Shown in pieces: positions 6,824 through 14,406 of a stretch of DNA of 17,586 nucleotides. Below the pieces are notes generated by a model. That model was not told the DNA's origin. It was given only the letters and a program-made list of their open reading frames with translations, and searched no databases. Within the stretch, counting starts at the first letter, position 1. Every line of letters starts with the position of its first letter. Source of the DNA: Oribacterium sp. UBA3737 (GTDB lineage: Bacteria > Bacillota_A > Clostridia > Lachnospirales > Lachnospiraceae); the NCBI GenBank assembly GCA_002371295.1, contig DFGZ01000006.1:1-17586 (forward strand). The letters are read 5' to 3'. Both the position numbers and the translations under genes were made by a program.

Positions 6824-7444
6824 ATGTTTGAGACAATCTACCAATCGGTGGCAATGAAAGAAAAATTTCGCATAGCTGCAAATAAACTTTTAAATCAGTG
6901 TTTTCTTTTAAAACGAAGGGATGATACCAAAAAAGACTATTCGTTTGTTAGAGAGAACCGGGAATTATTTTCAACATATTTTGATCTTCTGGGGTATGAA
7001 TTGAAGATAAATGAAGATCAGGGCGTAATAGGTCTTGTAAACCAATTTGGCACTGGTAGAATAGAACTATCAAAATATGACAGTATTCTTTTGCTGATCT
7101 TAAGGTTATTATATATTGAAAAACGGAAGGAATTATCTACGTCTTCAGAGGATGTGACGGTTCTCATGGAAGAAATCCGCGAGAAGTATGCTATGTTGAA
7201 GATTAAAACAAAACCCATTCTGGACAAAGGAATGGAAAGAGGGATGGTTAGGCTTTTTCGAAGATATAATATCATACAAAATATAGATACGGATGTAAGC
7301 CAGGCGGATGCGAGAATTGTGATATATCCATCAGTAATAATGGCAGTTCCGGTAGAGAATATTAATGAATACTATGAAATGACGGAACGAAAGCTTGAGG
7401 AATATGCAGCCAACAAAGATGTAGCAGAAGATGGAGAAGAATAG
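6824..7444 (+). CDS. jetB: Wadjet system subunit JetB (MukE-like)
   Basis: JetB is the KITE/MukE-like winged-helix subunit that binds the JetA kleisin. The product is 206 residues, the usual size, and fits the DUF4194-type family: an N-terminal helix (IAANKLLNQCFLLKR), a region matching the domain core (YDSILLLILRLLYIEKRKEL, about residues 84-103), and a second winged-helix segment (GMERGMVRLFRRYNII, about 135-150) followed by a strand with IVIYPSVIMAV. The C-terminus is acidic. AGGAAGG precedes the ATG. It lies 17 bases after jetA and only 3 bases before jetC, so the translation of the three subunits is probably coupled. Confidence 0.87.
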   Translation: MFETIYQSVAMKEKFRIAANKLLNQCFLLKRRDDTKKDYSFVRENRELFSTYFDLLGYELKINEDQGVIGLVNQFGTGRIELSKYDSILLLILRLLYIEKRKELSTSSEDVTVLMEEIREKYAMLKIKTKPILDKGMERGMVRLFRRYNIIQNIDTDVSQADARIVIYPSVIMAVPVENINEYYEMTERKLEEYAANKDVAEDGEE

Positions 7445-7447
7445 AAC

Positions 7448-10400
7448 ATGGAAGAACAAAAGAAGGTATTAACCAGGGTTCAGTTGATAAATTGGCACTT
7501 TTTTGAAAATGAAAGAATAACTATAAACGGTTCGACGCTTATCAGTGGAGAAAATACAGCCGGAAAATCGACAATTTTGGATGCTATCCAATTGGTTCTT
7601 ACGACAAACACCAGGAAATTCAATGTAGCTGCTAATGAAAAAGGAAACAGAGATCTTCGCGGGTATGTTCGTTGTAAGCTAGGTATAGTTGGAGAAACAT
7701 ATCTTAGAAAAAATGTAGTCTTGGCTAATGTTGCATTGGAATTTTACGAAGAAAAGGGAGACCGTTATTTTGTTATAGGTGTACACATGACGTCACAGGA
7801 TGATGAGAGTCCGGTGATAACAAAATGGTATGTGGCAGAATGCAGATTGGAAAACCTTTCCTTTATAATAGATAAGCACCCTGCGACTCCTGACGAATTT
7901 CGTCAGGATGGAAAGAAAATAAAATATATTGACCAGAAGAATTATGCCAAGGATGTTTTTAAGAGAAGATTGGGAAATCTTGAGGATAAGTTCTTTGATA
8001 TTATTCCTAAATCGCTTGCTTTTAAACCGATGGACAATGTAAAAGAGTTTATTAACAAATTTGTCCTTTCAGAATCCCGTATTGATGTTGCAGCACTTCG
8101 TGAGAATATAGAAACTCTTCAGGAGCTGGAAATGCTTCTTGAAAGATGTGAGAAACAATATAAGTCTTTATCAGAGATATTAGAGATTTTTGAGAAGATA
8201 GAAAAAAAGGATTATGATATAGCTGTCAATGAGGTGCTTTTAGCCAAAGCAAACCATGATGCTCTTGTAAATGATATAGAAGAGCTTGAAAAAGCTATTC
8301 GAATAAAGGGATTATCTAAGCAATCCGGAGATGAAGAAATCAAAGCCTTAAATCTCAAGATAGAAAATATTTCAGATCAAGAGTTGGCATTGAATGTTGC
8401 TATCGCGAATAATTCTTCTAACAAACTTGTAGAAGAAGTTCAGAGAAGAATAAAAGAATTGGACAGTAACATAAGCCAGGCATCGGACGAGGAGAAGGAA
8501 TTAAATAAACAGGTAGATAATCTTCGGGAATATGCAAATAAACTTAAAAACATTTCGTATCATATAGCCAGAGGTGAAGAAATAACGAGATTATCTTCCA
8601 GCGAAAAATCGGTTGACAAAAAAGAAATTTTGGAAGCAATTGAGATATTCCAGAAGGAACAGTTAGAAAAAATACGAGAGAACAGGTCTCGCCTTGAAAT
8701 AGAAATAGATACTGTAACCCAGAGAATTAATAAACTTCAGGAGAGATTAAGAGGATTAGAGAAGAAAACGCTTAAATATCCGGATAATACCGTTGCTTTA
8801 AAGACAATAATAGAAAACGAGTTTAAAAAACGGGGCATAAATTCAAAAGTATACGTTCTAGCAGAGCTTCTGGAAATAACCGATGAGAAGTGGACAAATG
8901 CAATAGAAGGATATTTTAATAAACAGAAGTTTTACCTAGTGATAGAACCGCAGTATTATGATATAGCTCTGGGGATATATACTAAAGAAAGGAACAGAAT
9001 ACATTCTGCAGGCATAATAAATACCGGTAAGCTACCTTTGGATAAAACGATAGAGAAGAATTCATTGGCATATATTGTAAAAAGTGAGAATAGATTTGCA
9101 AAAGCGTATGCAGATTATATTTTAGGGCGTGTAGCCTGCTGTGAAAGCATTAAAGAGTTAGAAAAACATGATATTGCGATCACACCGGAATGTATGTTGT
9201 ACCAAGGCTATGTAGTAAGGCATTTAGATCCAAACACATATCAGGATCCTTATATAGGTCAAAATGCATATCGTACACAGATAATTAATGTCAGAAAAGA
9301 ACTGGAGGGATTAAGTCAACAAAGAAAAATATTAAGAGAAGAAAGCCAAGGATATAATGAAGTGCTTGAGGCCGAGAGAAGATTTGATTTTTCATTTCTG
9401 AAACTTTATGTAAATGCACCTGTTCAAAAGAAAGAACTATTGAGTATGCGGGTACAGGCAGAGGTAGAGCTTAAGCAGGCAACTCAGGATCCTACATTGA
9501 TTGAATTACAGATAAAACTTTCCGAGTGTAAAGAAAACAAAAGAAAGTTAACAGATGAAAGAGACAGGATAAACCGAGAAAACATACGGTTAAGCAATCA
9601 GATAGAACAGCATGAACAGTCGGTTGGTCAAAAGAAAGATGCACTCAGTATAAGCGGACAAAGATTAAACAGAATGCAGGACGAAAACGGCCAGGCATTT
9701 CAAGAGGGCGTCGGAAAATATGAAGTTAACCGAAAAACCAAATCAGCAGCAACTATTGCTGAAAACTATGCTCCGCAGAGGACGCAGTTCGAAAATGAAA
9801 AAGAGGTGTTAAAAAACAGACTTGTGCAGAGTCAGTCCCGATTTAATACTGATTTTACGCAGGATTTTATGATAGGCGTGAACGGGATTTCCGAGTACCG
9901 GGAATATGCACGAAGACTTCAGTCTGTTGAAATAATACGATATGAAGAGAAACTCAGAAAAGCTAAGGATGATTGTGAACAGATTTTCAGAAGCGATTTT
10001 TTGTCGAAAATGAAGGAACTTATAGAAAATGCCAAGACAGAATTCAGGAACCTTAACAAGGCCCTTGGTCAAATTTATTATGGAGAGGATAGTTACCGGT
10101 TTAAGATAACTTTTGACAAAAAGAAAGAAGGGTTATATCGTATGATCACAGCAGAAACCAACGTAGAAGGTTTTAATCTGTGGACAGCTGAGTTTGAAGC
10201 ACAATACAAAGATGAGATGTCGGACCTGTTTGACAAGTTGATGACCAGGGATGACAAAGGACAGAAAATTGTTGAAGAGTATACGGATTATAGGTCGTAT
10301 CTCGATTATGACATTGAAATTCATAAAAAAGACGGTACCTTTCAAAGATTTTCCGATATATATGGTGAAAAAAGCGGTAGTGAAACACAGGTTCCGTATT

Positions 10401-10657
10401 ATGTGGCTATTGCAGCATCGTTCTATCAATTATACCGTTATGGGAACAGTGTAAGGCTAATGCTTTTGGATGAGGCCTTTGATAAGATGGATGATGAGAG
10501 GATAGCTTCAATGATGGATTTCTTTAATGGGTTGAATCTTCAAGTAATCCTGGCCACTCCACCAGCAAAGATAGAAATTATCGGAGAAAAAGTGGAAACT
10601 GTTTTAGCGTGTATCCGTGAAGGACAAGCCAGTATAGTTGAAGAATATGAGATGTAA
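7448..10657 (+). CDS. jetC: Wadjet system SMC-like ATPase JetC (MukB-like)
   Basis: JetC is the loop-extruding motor of Wadjet. The 1069-residue product shows the split ATPase of SMC proteins. At the N-terminus are INWHFFENERITI and Walker A GENTAGKST (residues 34-42). At the C-terminus are a signature-like SGSETQ (976-981) and Walker B LLDEAFDKMDDER with Asp1008 and Glu1009. Between them lie two long charged coiled-coil stretches (about 225-430 and 612-925) around a compact hinge region (about 445-612, with AELLEITDEKW). Two such chains would dimerise through the hinge and the ATP-bound heads. All catalytic motifs appear intact, so the motor is probably functional. It follows jetB by three bases, with GGAGAAG as ribosome binding site inside the end of jetB. 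The family resemblance is to MukB/JetC rather than to a chromosomal SMC, RecN or SbcC. Confidence 0.95.
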   Translation: MEEQKKVLTRVQLINWHFFENERITINGSTLISGENTAGKSTILDAIQLVLTTNTRKFNVAANEKGNRDLRGYVRCKLGIVGETYLRKNVVLANVALEFYEEKGDRYFVIGVHMTSQDDESPVITKWYVAECRLENLSFIIDKHPATPDEFRQDGKKIKYIDQKNYAKDVFKRRLGNLEDKFFDIIPKSLAFKPMDNVKEFINKFVLSESRIDVAALRENIETLQELEMLLERCEKQYKSLSEILEIFEKIEKKDYDIAVNEVLLAKANHDALVNDIEELEKAIRIKGLSKQSGDEEIKALNLKIENISDQELALNVAIANNSSNKLVEEVQRRIKELDSNISQASDEEKELNKQVDNLREYANKLKNISYHIARGEEITRLSSSEKSVDKKEILEAIEIFQKEQLEKIRENRSRLEIEIDTVTQRINKLQERLRGLEKKTLKYPDNTVALKTIIENEFKKRGINSKVYVLAELLEITDEKWTNAIEGYFNKQKFYLVIEPQYYDIALGIYTKERNRIHSAGIINTGKLPLDKTIEKNSLAYIVKSENRFAKAYADYILGRVACCESIKELEKHDIAITPECMLYQGYVVRHLDPNTYQDPYIGQNAYRTQIINVRKELEGLSQQRKILREESQGYNEVLEAERRFDFSFLKLYVNAPVQKKELLSMRVQAEVELKQATQDPTLIELQIKLSECKENKRKLTDERDRINRENIRLSNQIEQHEQSVGQKKDALSISGQRLNRMQDENGQAFQEGVGKYEVNRKTKSAATIAENYAPQRTQFENEKEVLKNRLVQSQSRFNTDFTQDFMIGVNGISEYREYARRLQSVEIIRYEEKLRKAKDDCEQIFRSDFLSKMKELIENAKTEFRNLNKALGQIYYGEDSYRFKITFDKKKEGLYRMITAETNVEGFNLWTAEFEAQYKDEMSDLFDKLMTRDDKGQKIVEEYTDYRSYLDYDIEIHKKDGTFQRFSDIYGEKSGSETQVPYYVAIAASFYQLYRYGNSVRLMLLDEAFDKMDDERIASMMDFFNGLNLQVILATPPAKIEIIGEKVETVLACIREGQASIVEEYEM

Positions 10658-10675
10658 TGAAAAACAGGGGTAACA

Positions 10676-11887
10676 ATGGATATAGAAAAGATAAAGCAAA
10701 AAACACTGAATAAACTGATTGACCAGTATGAGAAAAGCAAGACCTTTACAGGGGATAATCAGGTAAACCAAACTTTTTCAAAAAGTATCGGAGATTTGTT
10801 CCCCAAATATCAGGATGATGCTGAGTACGAACTTTTTTGCGATGTGAATGAGGCAATGAAGAATTTGGAAATGCAGAAATTGGTCACATTGAAGAAAAAG
10901 CGTGGAAATGTTCTGGACAAAGTATATTTAAATACAGAAAAACTTCCTGAAAGCTACCAATATCTGGCACGTCAACCAAAGAAAGATTTAAATGATAGTA
11001 TCACAGAGTTATTTGATAAATATTCGGGTACCACTTTGTTGGACCACTATTTTGAAGTTCAGAGAATTAATATTGAAAACAACAGAAGAATTGACTTTTA
11101 TGACGGGAGTCAACAAGAATATGAAGATTTATTATATTTGTGCAGAGAAGTTCTTTTAAATGAAGAAGAATTGTTTATTCGTGATTTTTCAATGAGATGT
11201 TTTGGGGATTCTAAAAAGGTGGAGAGCTTATTAAACAAAGCGCAGGCGCTTCTTTACCAGTATGGAGAAGACTTTTCTGTGAAGGAAAGTATTTTTGAAG
11301 AATGTGGAATAGTGCGTACTCCGACGTATGTATATATGAAGGGGAAAGCGAAGCTCTTTATTGGAAATCAGAGCCTTGATTTATCCCAAATTAAAGGGGA
11401 TATTGCACTTTCAACGGCATCTATAAAAGAAATTACGGATATTAGTATTTCTGCTTCAAGAATTGTCACGATAGAAAATCTTACAAGTTTTCATGATATT
11501 GATGCTAAAGATATGTTTGTAATTTATTTGGGAGGATTTCATAATCGGACAAAATGTGAATTCTTAAAATTCATTTTTTTAAGGAATCCCAACAAAAAGT
11601 ATCTGCATTTTGGTGATATTGATGCCGGTGGGTTCTATATATTCGACCATTTGAAACGCAAGACCGGTATCCCCTTTGATACTTTTTATATGGATATCCC
11701 AGTACTTGAAGGTCATAAGGAGATGTGGAGAGAATTGTCCGAAAGCGATAGGAGAAGATTAAAATCGTTGTTAGGGAAAAAAATCGGGGAAACCAATAAT
11801 TCTTCTTCTGATGAGACCTGTGTTAGCACCATTATGTATATGTTGGACCATAATTGTAAACTTGAGCAGGAAGCAGTAAAGATTTAA
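10676..11887 (+). CDS. jetD: Wadjet system Toprim nuclease JetD
   Basis: JetD is the nuclease of Wadjet, related to the A subunit of topoisomerase VI / Spo11, and cuts the DNA that the JetABC motor has bent on a small circle. The 403-residue product has a helical N-terminal DUF3322-like part and a C-terminal DUF2220-type Toprim domain. The metal-binding residues expected for Toprim are visible: Glu267 in RIVTIENLTSF and the D-x-D pair Asp314/Asp316 in HFGDIDAGGF. FHNRTKCEFLKF lies between them. The length is normal and no frameshift is seen. The gene starts 18 bases after jetC with an AGGGG ribosome binding site, and two hairpins after the stop close the operon. Confidence 0.94.
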   Translation: MDIEKIKQKTLNKLIDQYEKSKTFTGDNQVNQTFSKSIGDLFPKYQDDAEYELFCDVNEAMKNLEMQKLVTLKKKRGNVLDKVYLNTEKLPESYQYLARQPKKDLNDSITELFDKYSGTTLLDHYFEVQRINIENNRRIDFYDGSQQEYEDLLYLCREVLLNEEELFIRDFSMRCFGDSKKVESLLNKAQALLYQYGEDFSVKESIFEECGIVRTPTYVYMKGKAKLFIGNQSLDLSQIKGDIALSTASIKEITDISISASRIVTIENLTSFHDIDAKDMFVIYLGGFHNRTKCEFLKFIFLRNPNKKYLHFGDIDAGGFYIFDHLKRKTGIPFDTFYMDIPVLEGHKEMWRELSESDRRRLKSLLGKKIGETNNSSSDETCVSTIMYMLDHNCKLEQEAVKI

Positions 11888-11907
11888 AATAAATGGTTTG
11901 CCAAAAG

Positions 11908-11934
11908 GGATCTCCAAAGTTTAGTGGAGGTTCC
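11908..11934 (+). other. Hairpin after jetD
   Basis: CTCCA (11912-11916) pairs with TGGAG (11925-11929), and the stem is extended by GGAT / GTTCC with one wobble and one bulge. It has an 8-base loop and no T-run. It may protect the mRNA 3' end or help the terminator that follows. Confidence 0.5.
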
Positions 11935-11944
11935 TAAAGTTAAG

Positions 11945-11981
11945 CGGGGGCAGTCCGTGAGGACTGTCGCCTTTCTTTTTT
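11945..11981 (+). terminator. Terminator of the Wadjet operon
   Basis: CAGTCC (11951-11956) and GGACTG (11961-11966) form a perfect stem closed by a GTGA (GNRA-type) loop, extended by G-rich/C-rich arms and followed by TTTCTTTTTT. It is a classic Rho-independent terminator. Confidence 0.85.
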
Positions 11982-11990
11982 ATGATTTCG

Positions 11991-12006
11991 TTGAATTTAA
12001 ATTCAA
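11991..12006. promoter_or_regulatory. Operator 1, TTGAAT-N4-ATTCAA palindrome
   Basis: TTGAATTTAAATTCAA is a perfect 16-bp palindrome ending 7 bases before the -35 at 12014. It shares both arms and spacing with operator 2 at 12040. The two sites most likely bind the TetR-family regulator encoded downstream at 13701. Confidence 0.65.
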
Positions 12007-12013
12007 AAAGTGC

Positions 12014-12042
12014 TTGACAAAGTAAAATTGATATGATATATT
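12014..12042 (+). promoter_or_regulatory. Promoter of the FAD oxidoreductase gene
   Basis: A perfect TTGACA (12014-12019), a 17-base spacer and TATATT (12037-12042) form a strong sigma-A promoter, bracketed by two palindromic operators. Confidence 0.75.
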
Positions 12043-12057
12043 GAATGCACATTCAAT
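12040..12057. promoter_or_regulatory. Operator 2, palindrome over -10 and transcript start
   Basis: ATTGAATGCACATTCAAT has perfect 8-bp arms with a CA centre and overlaps the end of the -10 and the predicted transcription start. A repressor here would block RNA polymerase. Its core TTGAAT-N4-ATTCAA is the same as in operator 1, with centres 50 bases apart. Confidence 0.7.
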
Positions 12058-12085
12058 GAAAATAAATTCAAAGGAGATAAAGATC

Positions 12086-13600
12086 ATGCAGACATCAAAT
12101 GAGAGAAAAGAGAAAGTAGTAGTTATCGGAGGCGGTATCGCAGGACTCAGCGCAGGAGTATACGCATTAAATGCGGGCTTTGAGGTTGAGATTTTTGAGA
12201 AGAACAGGATCCCCGGCGGCGAGTGCATCGGCTGGAACAGGAAGGGTTACCACATTGACAACTGCATCCATTGGCTTACAGGCACCAGAAAGGACACCGA
12301 GCTCTATGATGTCTGGAAAAAAACAGGGGCTTTAACTGACGAAACCGAGTATGCACCCCTTGACGCATTCTATACTTCCACTTATAATGGAAAAAGAGCT
12401 ACATTATGGAATGATCTTAAGAAAACAGAAGAGGAGCTGATAGCGATCTCACCCGAGGATGAGGCGGAGATCAGAAAATTCATACAGTATGTGGAGTATT
12501 CGAAGCAGTGCCTTTTCCCGGCAAAGAAGCCCATGGAAATGTGGGGTATCAAAGATTACATCCGTATGGGAATGAACATGAAGGATTTCCCCAAGGTAAT
12601 GAAGGAGTTCGGAAAGATCTCTTTGGAGGAGTATGCTGAGAGATTTAAGTCCCCGCTGCTTCAGAAGCTTATGTGCGATTACCTGCCTAAGGAGTATTGC
12701 ACTTATTCATTCCTCCTATCCTATGCGACCATGGCTGACGGTAACGGCGGTATACCCATGGGTGCATCCCTGCCGATGTCTCTTCGGATGGAGAAGAAGT
12801 TTAAGGAGCTCGGCGGCAGGATCCGTTATGGTTGCGGCGTGGAAAAGATCGTGGTAGAGAAAAAGATGGCCACAGGCATAGAGCTTGAGGATGGAAGTTT
12901 CGTAGACGCTGATTATGTGATACCGACCGTAGATACAGGACTTCTGTTCGGAAAACTGCTCTCAAAAGAGTATATGCCGAAGGCTCTTAAGGCAGCTTAT
13001 GAAAATGAGAAGGCATATCCCGCGACAAGCGGATTCCAGGTAGCTTTTGCAGTGGATGAAGCTTTTAACAGAGCACAGGACATGAGCGAGACCGTGTTCA
13101 TCGATATCGAGCCTTTAAAAGTCGGAAACAGGACATTTGACAGAATGTATGTCAAGGCTTACGGATACGATCCGGTGTTTGTGAAGGACGGAAAACAGGT
13201 AATCCAGACCTGCATCAATCAGACAGATGAGGATTATTATTTCTGGAAGTCATTGAGTAAGGAAGAGTACGAGAGAGTAAAGAGCGAATTGGCGGGAGAA
13301 GTTGCAAAGCGCATAGAGAAGGCATTCCCTTTAGTTAAGGGCTCCATGGAGTACCTTGATGCCTGGACTCCTCTTACCTATGAGAGATACTGTCACGCAT
13401 ACCACGGAAGCTACATGAGCTTTGTGACCACCCCTTACGGAAAACAGATAAAGATGAAGGGTCAGCTCAAAGGCATAAAGAATCTGTATGTGGCTGGTCA
13501 GTGGACCAATTCACCCGGAGGACTTCCCGTAGCTGTAGCCAGCGGCAAGTTCGCAGTACAGAGGATATTGAAGAAACAGCACAGAGATATTGAAATCTGA
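12086..13600 (+). CDS. FAD-dependent oxidoreductase, CrtI/phytoene desaturase-like
   Basis: The 504-residue protein is a flavin amine oxidase/CrtI-type oxidoreductase. The N-terminal Rossmann fold has VVVIGGGIAG (Gly15, Gly17, Gly20) with the acidic end of the second strand at Glu38 (EIFEKN), then a PGGECIGW motif. A C-terminal FAD-closing motif NLYVAGQWTNSPGGLPVAVASGK is typical of the CrtI and retinol saturase group. The substrate is unknown: no carotenoid genes are nearby, and in anaerobes such proteins may act on lipids or isoprenoids. The ATG at 12086 is chosen because AAGGAG lies 9 bases upstream; the in-frame start at 12041 falls within the -10 and cannot be used. Neighbouring TetR and aldo/keto reductase genes suggest an inducible redox response. 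Confidence 0.87.
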   Translation: MQTSNERKEKVVVIGGGIAGLSAGVYALNAGFEVEIFEKNRIPGGECIGWNRKGYHIDNCIHWLTGTRKDTELYDVWKKTGALTDETEYAPLDAFYTSTYNGKRATLWNDLKKTEEELIAISPEDEAEIRKFIQYVEYSKQCLFPAKKPMEMWGIKDYIRMGMNMKDFPKVMKEFGKISLEEYAERFKSPLLQKLMCDYLPKEYCTYSFLLSYATMADGNGGIPMGASLPMSLRMEKKFKELGGRIRYGCGVEKIVVEKKMATGIELEDGSFVDADYVIPTVDTGLLFGKLLSKEYMPKALKAAYENEKAYPATSGFQVAFAVDEAFNRAQDMSETVFIDIEPLKVGNRTFDRMYVKAYGYDPVFVKDGKQVIQTCINQTDEDYYFWKSLSKEEYERVKSELAGEVAKRIEKAFPLVKGSMEYLDAWTPLTYERYCHAYHGSYMSFVTTPYGKQIKMKGQLKGIKNLYVAGQWTNSPGGLPVAVASGKFAVQRILKKQHRDIEI

Positions 13601-13620
13601 GAAAATATTAGAATAAATTT

Positions 13621-13684
13621 TGTCATGCTGAGCGAAGTGAAGAATCTTAAGCTCCTTCGTTATCTCCGGCGCCTCAGGATGACA
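13621..13684. repeat. REP/MITE-like inverted repeat element
   Basis: TGTCATGCTGAG at 13621-13632 and CTCAGGATGACA at 13673-13684 are inverted copies (11 of 12 match), bounding a 64-bp element whose interior also pairs partly (CGAAG with CTTCG). The type TGTCAT-CTGAGCGAAG-GAAGAATCT is a dispersed palindromic repeat I recognise from many bacterial genomes. It lies between the oxidoreductase and tetR, where it would form a strong RNA hairpin and could act as a partial terminator or mRNA stabiliser. Confidence 0.7.
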
Positions 13685-13700
13685 AAGAAAGGAAGTACCT

Positions 13701-14333
13701 ATGACCAGGAAAGAACAGAAGGAAGAGCGCAGGCAGGCGATACTTATGACGGCTCTTAAGCTTTTTGTGGAGCGGGGATATTATGATACGAAGATAACGG
13801 ACATAGCTGAAGCTGTGCCTATGAGTACAGGACTTTTGTTCCATTATTTCGAGTCAAAGGAAGTGCTTTTCACGGAGCTTGTGAAGATGGGAGCTCAGGC
13901 AACTGCGGCGTTCGGGGGGCAGGCAAAGGATGAGTCCGGAGCCAAGGGGCAGGAGAGCCCTCAGGCAAAGACACAGGAGAATGGGGGGATACAGGTTCCA
14001 CCTGATATATATTTTACCAAATTTCTGGAAGGTCTGTTTGCATATACCAAGGCGCAACCTTGGGTGTTTAACATGTTTGTCCTGATGGGGCAGGCTAGAC
14101 GTGCCGGGATGCCGGAGGAGGCAAGACGGGTCGCACTTTCCGTAAGTGCTATTGATTCGTCGGCTAAGCTGATTGAAGCAGGACAGAAGACGGGTGTGTT
14201 CAGAGCCGGGGATGCGAAGCTGCTTTCCACATGTTTTTGGGCTACGGTCCAGGGCATTATGGAGGAAATGGCGGTAAATAAGGAGCTTCAGGCTCCCGAT
14301 CCTGAGTGGATAGTGGCAATATTGAGGAAATGA
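13701..14333 (+). CDS. TetR/AcrR-family transcriptional regulator
   Basis: The 210-residue protein begins with a typical TetR DNA-binding domain: RRQAILMTALKLFVERGYYDTKITDIAEAV followed by the recognition helix region STGLLFHYFESKEVLFTEL (about residues 10-60). The C-terminal half is a ligand-binding and dimerisation domain, with conserved hydrophobic helices but no obvious ligand signature. Residues about 73-97 form a low-complexity Gln/Lys/Gly/Glu linker that is longer than usual for the family. AAAGGAAG lies before the ATG. TetR proteins usually repress their own operon; the matching palindromes at 11991 and 12040 in front of the oxidoreductase are the natural binding sites. Ligand unknown. 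Confidence 0.93.
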   Translation: MTRKEQKEERRQAILMTALKLFVERGYYDTKITDIAEAVPMSTGLLFHYFESKEVLFTELVKMGAQATAAFGGQAKDESGAKGQESPQAKTQENGGIQVPPDIYFTKFLEGLFAYTKAQPWVFNMFVLMGQARRAGMPEEARRVALSVSAIDSSAKLIEAGQKTGVFRAGDAKLLSTCFWATVQGIMEEMAVNKELQAPDPEWIVAILRK

Positions 14334-14406
14334 AATTAATCAGAGGTTGATGGAATACTAATGAGGTAAAGGAGCACGACTAAAACAAAAGATAAGGAGA
14401 GAAGAT

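Noticed and set aside
3960..11985. Prophage or transposon carrying the Wadjet genes
   Set aside because: No integrase, transposase, phage structural gene or tRNA is seen at either border.
12041..12085. Longer N-terminus for the FAD oxidoreductase
   Set aside because: The start would lie within the -10 box; AAGGAG at 12071 supports ATG at 12086.
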